Of a stretch of 45,162 nt of DNA, positions 39,381 through 45,162 are shown in pieces. The stretch comes from UBA4644 sp964541085 (GTDB taxonomy: Bacteria > Bacillota > Clostridia > Oscillospirales > Butyricicoccaceae): assembly GCA_964541085.1 (NCBI GenBank), contig CAZIPA010000016.1, forward strand, positions 1 to 45,162, read 5' to 3'. The position numbers and the translations under genes are program-made. The stretch's first letter is position 1; every line of letters starts with the position of its first letter. A model generated the notes under the pieces. That model saw only the letters and a program-made list of their open reading frames with translations. It had not been told where the DNA came from and did no database searches.

Positions 39381-41795
39381 TCAGCGAATCTCCGCGCCCA
39401 GACGGAACTTCAGATTGCCCAGAATCTTCTTCATGAAGCGATCCAGCTCCTCGGGGGTGAGGGCCTTGCCTGCGGGGGCGAAGGACAGCTTGAAGGCCAT
39501 GCTCTTCTTTCCCTGACCCAGCTGCTCACCCCGATAGATGTCGAACAGCTCCACTGCGCTGACCTGCTTGCAGGCGCTGCGAATCTCGGCGGTGAGGGCA
39601 CCGCAGGTAGTTTCTTCATCCACCACCAGCGCCAGGTCACGGCTCACAGTGGGGAAGGCGGACAGGGGCTGATAATGAATGCCCTCGGGCATCAGCGCCG
39701 CCAGCCTGGGATAGTCGATCTCACCCAGGAAAATTTTGTGGTTGGATTTGCTGTCCTTGGGCAGCTTCAGCTCGGCGGAAACGCTGTTGGCCAGCTTGCC
39801 GAACACACCCACCTTTTCGCCCTTGCACAGAATGTAGGCGGCCACGCCGGGATGGAGCCAGGACACATCCTCTGCCCGCACATAGTCCAGCTCCAGACCA
39901 AAGGCCGCGCCCAGCGCCTCCACGGCACCCTTAACGGTGAAGAAGGTTTCCTCATCGCCAAAGGCGGCAAAGCCCAGATGCAGCGTCTCCAGCGGCAGCG
40001 TCTTCAGCGGCTGCTCCCGGGGCGTGTATACATTGGCCAGCTCAAACAGACGGCCGGCGTTGTTGCCCTTTTTCAGATTGTCCACCACCACATTCAGCAG
40101 AGAGGGAGCCAGCAGGGGCCGCATCAGCGTCAGGTTGGAGGACAGGGGATTCACCAGACGGATCACATTGCGCTCGGGGGCGTCCTCCGGCAGATGCAGA
40201 CCGTCCAGCTCGGCATCGGAATAGAAGGCCAGCGTAATGGCTTCATAAAAGCCCTGGGCGCACATTTCCCGCTTCAGCCTGGCCTGCCGCTGCTGATCGG
40301 CAGTGAGGCCGCCGGTGGTCACCTGCGCCGCCTTCAGGAAGGTGGGCTGAATGTGGCCGTAGCCATATTCCCGGATGACCTCTTCTGCCAGATCGGGCTC
40401 GCCGATTTCGATATCCTCCCGCCAGCGGGGAGCCACCACATGAAGGGTGTCGCCCTCCTGCACGATTTCAAAGCTCAGACGGCGGAGAATGGAGAGAATG
40501 TCCTCTGCGGGAACGGTAATGCCCAGAATCCGGTTGATGCCCTCGATGGAGGCATCAAAGCGCTTGCCCTCCCGGGGGGCACCGGCAGAGCAGTCAAAGG
40601 CGCTGGCGGTAATCTCACCGCAGCCCAGCTCCTGAATCAGATGCAGGGCACGGGCCATGCCCAGCTCGGTGGTATATTCGGAAACGCCCTTTTCATAGTG
40701 GCTGGAGGCATCGGTGCTCTGGCCCAGACTGCGGGAGGTCTTGCGGATGTTGTCCCGCATGAACTTGGCGGATTCAAAGAGCAGCTGGGTGGTTTTTTCG
40801 GTGATTTCGCTGTTCAGACCGCCCATCACACCGGCCAGCGCCACGGGACGGGACCCGTCGCAGATCACCAGATTGGAATCGCTCAGACGGAATTCCTTGC
40901 CGTCCAGCGTGGTAATGGTTTCGCCGGGGGAAGCTCTGCGGACGATGATCCGGCGACTCTCCAGCGTGTCCATATCAAAGGCGTGCATGGGCTGACCCAT
41001 TTCCAGCATTACATAGTTGGTGATATCCACCACATTGGAAATGCTGCGCAGACCGCACAGGGCCAGCTGACGGCGCATCCAGCGGGGAGACTGGCCGGGG
41101 GTGATATTGCGCACATAATGTCCCAGATACCGGGGGCACAGATCGGGGGCTTCCACGGAAATGTCCAGATCGGGATCCCGATAATCGCTGACGGAATAAT
41201 CCAGCGCAGGCATTTTCAGGGGCTTGTCCAGCGCCGCAGCCACTTCCCGGGCGATGCCCAGCACCGACTGACAATCGGGACGGTTGGCGGTGATGGAGAT
41301 GTCAAAAATATAATCGTCCAGACCGGTCACCTGGCAGATATCCGTGCCGGGAACGGTGTCCCTGGGCAGATCCAGCAGACCATAGACCTCCGCACCGGGA
41401 TACAGATCCTCGTTCAGACCCAGCTCTTCGCCGGAGCACAGCATACCGTTGGATTCCGCGCCGCGCATGGGCTTGGCCTTGATGGTGATGCCGCCGGGCA
41501 GCGTGGCACCGTCCAGCGCGGCAGGGGTGTGCATTCCCGCGTAAACATTGGGCGCGCCGGTGACGATCTGAATGTTCCGGCCATATTCGCCGCAATCCAC
41601 CTGGCAGATGAACAGATGGGTGCCCTCCATGGGGACGCACTCCGTCACCTTGCCCACCACCACACGGCTGATCTCGCCGGAGAGATGGATGAGCTCTTCT
41701 ACTTCAAAGCCGCAGTCAAAAAGCCGGGTTTCCAGCTCCTGAGCGGAAATGTCGATGTCCACATATTGCTTGAGCCAACTGAATGGTACTTTCAT
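39381..41795 (-). CDS. pheT: Phenylalanine-tRNA ligase beta subunit
   Basis: 804 residues, normal length. It starts MKVPFSWLKQYVDIDISAQE and has the tRNA-binding OB domain (about 40-150, LIHLSGEISRVVVGKV), B3/B4 editing region (about 210-390; DITNYVMLEMGQPMHAFD), B5 (about 405-475), the core (RLVNPLSSNLTLMRPLLAPS) and the C-terminal FDX-ACB domain (FPTVSRDLALVVDEET). It forms the alpha2-beta2 enzyme with PheS and edits Tyr-tRNA-Phe. TTAAGGAGGGG precedes the ATG, 13 bases after the pheS stop. It is cotranscribed under the Phe T-box. Confidence 0.97.
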   Translation of the reverse strand: MKVPFSWLKQYVDIDISAQELETRLFDCGFEVEELIHLSGEISRVVVGKVTECVPMEGTHLFICQVDCGEYGRNIQIVTGAPNVYAGMHTPAALDGATLPGGITIKAKPMRGAESNGMLCSGEELGLNEDLYPGAEVYGLLDLPRDTVPGTDICQVTGLDDYIFDISITANRPDCQSVLGIAREVAAALDKPLKMPALDYSVSDYRDPDLDISVEAPDLCPRYLGHYVRNITPGQSPRWMRRQLALCGLRSISNVVDITNYVMLEMGQPMHAFDMDTLESRRIIVRRASPGETITTLDGKEFRLSDSNLVICDGSRPVALAGVMGGLNSEITEKTTQLLFESAKFMRDNIRKTSRSLGQSTDASSHYEKGVSEYTTELGMARALHLIQELGCGEITASAFDCSAGAPREGKRFDASIEGINRILGITVPAEDILSILRRLSFEIVQEGDTLHVVAPRWREDIEIGEPDLAEEVIREYGYGHIQPTFLKAAQVTTGGLTADQQRQARLKREMCAQGFYEAITLAFYSDAELDGLHLPEDAPERNVIRLVNPLSSNLTLMRPLLAPSLLNVVVDNLKKGNNAGRLFELANVYTPREQPLKTLPLETLHLGFAAFGDEETFFTVKGAVEALGAAFGLELDYVRAEDVSWLHPGVAAYILCKGEKVGVFGKLANSVSAELKLPKDSKSNHKIFLGEIDYPRLAALMPEGIHYQPLSAFPTVSRDLALVVDEETTCGALTAEIRSACKQVSAVELFDIYRGEQLGQGKKSMAFKLSFAPAGKALTPEELDRFMKKILGNLKFRLGAEIR

Positions 41796-41808
41796 GCCTG
41801 TCCCCTCC

Positions 41809-42831
41809 TTAACCCTTGAACTGTTCGAGGAACCGCAGATCGTTCTCGAACATCAGACCGATATTGTTGATGCCGTATTTCAGCATGGCAATGCGCTCCA
41901 GACCGATACCGAAGGCAAAGCCGGAATAAACGGAAGAATCAATGCCGCAGTTTTCCAGCACGCTGCGATGAACCACACCTGCGCCCAGAACCTCGATCCA
42001 GCCGGTGTGCTTGCACAGGGGGCAGCCCTTGCCGCCGCAGGCAAAGCAGCTCACATCCACTTCCACGCTGGGCTCGGTAAAGGGGAAATAGGAGGGACGC
42101 AGACGGGTTTTCACCTCGGGGCCAAACAGCGCCTGTACAAACCGGTCCAGCATACCCTGCAAATCGCACAGGGTAATGCCCTTATCCACCACAAGACCCT
42201 CCATCTGATGGAACATGGGAGAGTGGGTGGCATCGCTGTCCGAACGGAACACCCGGCCGGGAGACAGCACCTTGATGGGCGGCTTCTGCTGATCCATCAC
42301 ACGGATCTGGCCGCCGCTGGTCTGGGTGCGCAGCACAATGTCCTCCGCCACATAAAAGGTGTCCTGCATATCCCGGGCGGGATGATTTTTGGGCACATTC
42401 AGACGGGTGAAGTTGTGGTCGTCGTCCTCGATTTCCGGGCCCTCGAACACATCAAAGCCCATGCCGGAGAACACATCAATGATCTCGTTTTTAATCAGGG
42501 TAATGGGATGCAGACCGCCGGTTTTCCGCTGTACGCCGGGCAGGGTAATGTCCACAGCCTCGGCCCGGTTCCGGGCCTCCAGCTCGGCGGCTTCGATCCG
42601 CTGGGAGACGGCCTGATACTTTTCCTCGGCCCAGACCTTGAACTCGTTGATGATCTTGCCGGCGGCGGGACGATCTTCCTTGGCCACTGCGCCCAGTCCC
42701 TTCATCAGACCGGCCACCGCGCCCTTTTTGCCCAGATAGCTCTGCCAGAACTCCGACAGCTGCTCCCGGGAGCCGACTTCCCCGATGGCAGCCTCCAGCT
42801 GCGCCCGGAGGGCTTTGATTTTTTCTTCCAT
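41809..42831 (-). CDS. pheS: Phenylalanine-tRNA ligase alpha subunit
   Basis: 340 residues: an N-terminal coiled coil (MEEKIKALRAQLEAAIG), motif 1 region (HPITLIKNEIIDVFSGMGFD), motif 2 (LSPGRVFRSDSDATHSPMFHQ), FGPEVKTRLRPSYFPFTEPS and motif 3 (GFAFGIGLERIAMLKYGIND-like). A CFACGGKGCPLCKHTGW zinc-like insertion is seen in many Firmicutes. It charges tRNA-Phe. ATG 42831 has CGAGGTG upstream; the longer frame to 42855 starts inside the leader and is not favoured. Confidence 0.96.
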   Translation of the reverse strand: MEEKIKALRAQLEAAIGEVGSREQLSEFWQSYLGKKGAVAGLMKGLGAVAKEDRPAAGKIINEFKVWAEEKYQAVSQRIEAAELEARNRAEAVDITLPGVQRKTGGLHPITLIKNEIIDVFSGMGFDVFEGPEIEDDDHNFTRLNVPKNHPARDMQDTFYVAEDIVLRTQTSGGQIRVMDQQKPPIKVLSPGRVFRSDSDATHSPMFHQMEGLVVDKGITLCDLQGMLDRFVQALFGPEVKTRLRPSYFPFTEPSVEVDVSCFACGGKGCPLCKHTGWIEVLGAGVVHRSVLENCGIDSSVYSGFAFGIGLERIAMLKYGINNIGLMFENDLRFLEQFKG

Positions 42832-42870
42832 AATGCACCTCGTTTTATTCTGCATGATTTTATCGCATCA

Positions 42871-43159
42871 AAAATAAAAAACAGCCCCGTCCCTGCTGGG
42901 ACGAAGCTGTATGCTCCGTGGTACCACCCAGATTCCGCCCCGTTTTCCAAAGAAAAACACGGCGCTCTGTCTGCCGATAACGGGGCAAACCGTTTCGCAC
43001 TACTGGGGCCGGGCCCGTTGGCACGAAAAGCTCGGGAGGGAATTTCCGCAGCGCCGTTCGGAAGGTCTTTCAGCCGGTGAACCTTCTCTCTTACCTGCCC
43101 GCAGGGCGACCCGGTTGGCTGCGCACTGTCTCCGTCAATGCCTTTATCCTCTGTTCTGA
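42871..43159 (-). promoter_or_regulatory. T-box riboswitch, Phe specifier, before pheST
   Basis: Minus-strand leader with stem I distal elements (AGAGAGAAGGTTCACCGGC), the specifier region GGAAATTCCCTCCCGAGC with UUC (43042-43040) in the codon position, T-box GGGTGGTACCACGGAG (GGTGGTACC at 42928-42920) and a terminator stem CAGCTTCGTCCC / GGGACGGGGCTG followed by TTTTTTATTTTT (42909-42871). Uncharged tRNA-Phe should induce pheST. Confidence 0.93.
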
Positions 43160-43165
43160 TGATTT

Positions 43166-43194
43166 ATCATAGCACAGTTGCCGCCGTTCGTCAA
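43166..43194 (-). promoter_or_regulatory. Promoter of the pheST T-box leader
   Basis: Minus-strand TTGACG (43194-43189), 17 bases, TATGAT (43171-43166). Confidence 0.85.
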
Positions 43195-43250
43195 GCGGGA
43201 AAGCGGCACATTTTCTGGAAAATCCTGTGGCGGGCACCGGCGGTGAGGGG

Positions 43251-43279
43251 TTGTCAGCAAAGGGAAAAACTGTTATAAT
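43251..43279 (+). promoter_or_regulatory. Promoter of the yitT-barnase-barstar unit
   Basis: TTGTCA at 43251-43256, 17 bases, TATAAT at 43274-43279. Confidence 0.85.
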
Positions 43280-43325
43280 AAACCGTTAGAATATGAACTG
43301 CAAAGAAAAACAGGAGGTAGCGGCT

Positions 43326-44201
43326 ATGATGGAAAAATGGAAGCAGATCAACAAAAAAGAGCTGGGTCTGGATATTCTCTATGATATTCTGGGCGGCGCA
43401 CTGTATGCGGCGGGTGTGTATTCCTTCGCGTCCAAGGCAGATTTTGTCACCGGCGGCGTGACCGGCTATGCCATGATTCTGAATTATTTTATCAAGGCCA
43501 TTCCCATCGGTATGTGGATTCTGATTCTGAATGTGCCCATCGTGCTGTACTGTCTGAAAACTCTGGGCAAGCGGTTTCTGTTCCACTCGCTGCGCACCAT
43601 GGTCATCAGCACTATTCTGCTGGACTGGGTGTTTCCCATGCTGCCCACCTACAGCGGCGACCCGCTGATGGCGGCCCTGTTTGCCGGTGCTCTGTCCGGT
43701 GCGGGCATTGCGCTGATCTACTGGCGGGGCTCCTCCACCGGCGGCACGGATTTTCTGATTCTGTCCCTGCGGAAAAAGATGCCCCATATGCCGGTAGGCA
43801 CCATCTCCATGATGATCGACGGCTCGGCCATTTTGGTGAGTGCGCTGGTGTTCCGGCGGATTGACGCAGTGTTACAGGGCCTGATTATGACGGTGGTCAG
43901 TGCGGTGGTGCTGGACAAAATCACCAACGGCTTTGTCACCGGCCAGCTGTGTCTGGTGATTACCGGCAAGGGCCCGGAGATCGCCGAGGATATCATGGAA
44001 GAGGTGGAGCGGGGCGTGACCGCCATCGAGGCCACGGGTATGTTCTCCGGACAGGGAAAAAAGGTGCTGATGTGCGCCTGCACCCGGGCGGAGGCCTGCC
44101 GCATCCGTGCCATTGCCATGCACCACGACAAGGCGGCCTTTGTGGTGCTGTGCCCCTATGATACGGCCTATGGACTGGGCTTCCAGCCGTCCGACAACTG
44201 A
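43326..44201 (+). CDS. YitT family membrane protein (DUF2179)
   Basis: 291 residues: five or six N-terminal membrane helices (about 15-175; GGALYAAGVYSFASKADFVT, GGVTGYAMILNYF, SSTGGTDFLILSLRKK) and a C-terminal cytosolic DUF2179 domain (about 205-285; GVTAIEATGMFSGQGKKVLM). This is the usual YitT layout in Firmicutes; transport function unproven. ATG 43326 follows AGGAGG with 8 bases spacing, and is preferred to ATG 43293, which lies before that ribosome site. The barnase gene follows after 14 bases, so the three genes to the right may share this promoter. Confidence 0.92.
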   Translation: MMEKWKQINKKELGLDILYDILGGALYAAGVYSFASKADFVTGGVTGYAMILNYFIKAIPIGMWILILNVPIVLYCLKTLGKRFLFHSLRTMVISTILLDWVFPMLPTYSGDPLMAALFAGALSGAGIALIYWRGSSTGGTDFLILSLRKKMPHMPVGTISMMIDGSAILVSALVFRRIDAVLQGLIMTVVSAVVLDKITNGFVTGQLCLVITGKGPEIAEDIMEEVERGVTAIEATGMFSGQGKKVLMCACTRAEACRIRAIAMHHDKAAFVVLCPYDTAYGLGFQPSDN

Positions 44202-44215
44202 AAGGAAGGAAAACC

Positions 44216-44797
44216 ATGAATTATCTGAAACGGGGATTGCCGCTGCTGCTGGCGGCGCTGCTGCTGATTCTGCCGGGCTGCAACGGTGCGACGGTGGATG
44301 CGGCGATGGATGCACTGGAGGCGCTGGACGCACTGGTGCAGGAGGAACTCCCGGAAGTGCCGGAAATGCCGGAAACGCCGGATACCCCGGAAGTGCCCGG
44401 GGAGGAAACTCTCCCGGAGGAGACGCATCTCCCGGAGGAGACGGCTCTCCCGGAGGATGGCAGCTATACCTCTGCGGAGGATGTGGCCCTGTACATTCAC
44501 ACCTACGGACATCTGCCGGACAATTTCATCACCAAAAAGGATGCCGAAAAGCTGGGCTGGCCCGGCGGCTCGCTGGAGCCCTATGCCCCGGGAAAATGCA
44601 TCGGCGGCAGCCACTTCGGCAACTATGAGGGCCTTTTGCCGGAGACGGAGGGCCGGGAATGGACGGAATGCGACATTGATACGCTGGGCGCAGACAATCG
44701 GGGTGCCAAGCGCATTGTGTTTTCCAACGACGGCCTGATTTATTATACCGAGGATCATTATAAGACCTTTACCCTGCTCTATGGGGAGGTAGACTGA
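44216..44797 (+). CDS. Lipoprotein-type ribonuclease of the barnase family
   Basis: 193 residues. Lipoprotein signal with lipobox LPGC (Cys22), a short helix, then a Pro/Glu-rich stalk (about 44-82; PEVPEMPETPDTPEVP, repeated LPEET), then a full barnase/RNase N1 domain (about 84-190). It aligns with barnase along ALYIHTYGHLPDNFITKKDA, APGKCIGG and DGLIYYTEDHYKTFTLLY. Catalytic and binding residues are all there: Lys107 or 108 (barnase Lys27), Glu151 (Glu73), Arg162 and Arg166 (Arg83, Arg87), His181 (His102). Classical barnase is freely secreted; here the signal and stalk predict display on the membrane outside. AAAGGAAGG precedes the ATG. It is followed by its inhibitor gene. Confidence 0.93.
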   Translation: MNYLKRGLPLLLAALLLILPGCNGATVDAAMDALEALDALVQEELPEVPEMPETPDTPEVPGEETLPEETHLPEETALPEDGSYTSAEDVALYIHTYGHLPDNFITKKDAEKLGWPGGSLEPYAPGKCIGGSHFGNYEGLLPETEGREWTECDIDTLGADNRGAKRIVFSNDGLIYYTEDHYKTFTLLYGEVD

Positions 44798-44798
44798 A

Positions 44799-45074
44799 AT
44801 GCGACAGGCAATATTGCGGGGCGATACGCTGGACTCCATGGCGGCGGTGCATGAGGTGCTGCGGCGGGAGCTGGCCTTTCCCGACTATTACGGCGGCAAT
44901 CTGGACGCACTGGCCGACTGTCTTACAGAGGGCACGGAGGAAACGGAGATCACCATCCTGGGTGCGGCCCTGCTGCGGGAGCGGCTGGGGGAAACTGCCG
45001 TCAACCGGCTTTTGCGGGTGCTGCACCGTTGCGCAGAGGAAAATCCCGGACTGCATCTGAAAATCTGCCTGTAA
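44799..45074 (+). CDS. Barstar family ribonuclease inhibitor
   Basis: 91 residues matching barstar across its length: the barnase-binding helix segment FPDYYGGNLDALADCLTEG carries the equivalents of the barstar Tyr29, Asp35 and Asp39 contacts (Y-Y-G-x-N-L-D-A-L-x-D). It inhibits the co-encoded RNase inside the cell before export. It starts one base after the RNase stop; the ribosome site GGGGAGG lies within the RNase end, so the two are translationally linked, which ensures inhibitor supply. It has no signal peptide, as expected for a cytosolic inhibitor. Confidence 0.94.
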   Translation: MRQAILRGDTLDSMAAVHEVLRRELAFPDYYGGNLDALADCLTEGTEETEITILGAALLRERLGETAVNRLLRVLHRCAEENPGLHLKICL

Positions 45075-45124
45075 ACAGGCAAAAAAAGACCGCCAGGACA
45101 GCTTCGTCCTGCACTTGTAAAATG

Positions 45125-45162
45125 AAAGTAGACACTCACAAAAGTGTGGGTGTCTACTTTTT
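45125..45162 (+). terminator. Strong hairpin at the right window edge
   Basis: A 16-bp stem (AAAGTAGACACTCACA with TGTGGGTGTCTACTTT; one G-T pair as RNA) and an AAAG loop, running into T at the window end. It is a likely terminator for barstar. A second small hairpin (CAGGAC/GTCCTG, 45094-45111) lies before it. Confidence 0.75.

Overview
The window looks like a chromosomal segment of a spore-forming Clostridia, most likely Oscillospirales (Oscillospiraceae or Ruminococcaceae type) from an anaerobic gut-like habitat. Reasons: G/C-rich codon use, consensus TTGACA/TATAAT promoters and AGGAGG ribosome sites, a small acid-soluble spore protein, S-layer-homology (SLH) surface proteins, two T-box riboswitches, Feo iron uptake and an Fe-S aldo/keto reductase. 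Genus-level identity is inference.

Layout. 1-2700: the A/T-richer remnant of a phage or integrative element. It holds a small phage-like gene, an N-terminally truncated Mu gpF-like head protein with a break at a slippery A-run, a scrambled small gene, and a large serine recombinase without its catalytic domain. The element ends inside dinB, which keeps only its first 160 or so codons. 2671-9023 (minus): dinB', sirtuin, lipid kinase and D-aminoacylase-like amidohydrolase (one operon), then queT with a cyclophilin, then a MATE exporter. 9225-17914 (plus): a PRK06851-like P-loop protein with a small membrane protein, feoA-feoB-FeoB-associated protein, a DUF4430-SLH surface protein, RNase Y, uridine kinase and a class I amidotransferase. 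17915-18570 has no protein gene. It holds a candidate structured RNA with its own promoter and terminator, followed by a run of seven hairpins bounded by two identical 25-base palindromes.

18571-27870 (minus): two secreted C39-like cysteine peptidases, one SLH-anchored with a second, catalytically dead peptidase module and one held by a C-terminal membrane helix; then an aldo/keto reductase with two 4Fe-4S motifs, a membrane-anchored unknown and a phosphohexomutase. 28083-33198: cysK, then a DHHW-type protein plus MBOAT acyltransferase pair, then a TrpB2-type tryptophan synthase beta behind a Trp T-box. 33592-37929 (plus): a copper locus (csoR with two operators, copA fused in frame to a copZ domain that has its own strong Shine-Dalgarno), alaX and an alpha/beta SASP. 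38039-38293: tRNA-Asp and tRNA-Thr. 38400-43194 (minus): a small membrane protein with an ECF sigma factor, then pheST behind a Phe T-box. 43251-45162 (plus): a YitT protein, a lipoprotein-type barnase and barstar.

The most distinctive items are the 18.0-18.5 kb RNA/hairpin region, the active-plus-dead surface peptidase pair, the copA/copZ nested-translation arrangement, the tethered barnase, and the element that disrupted dinB and then decayed.
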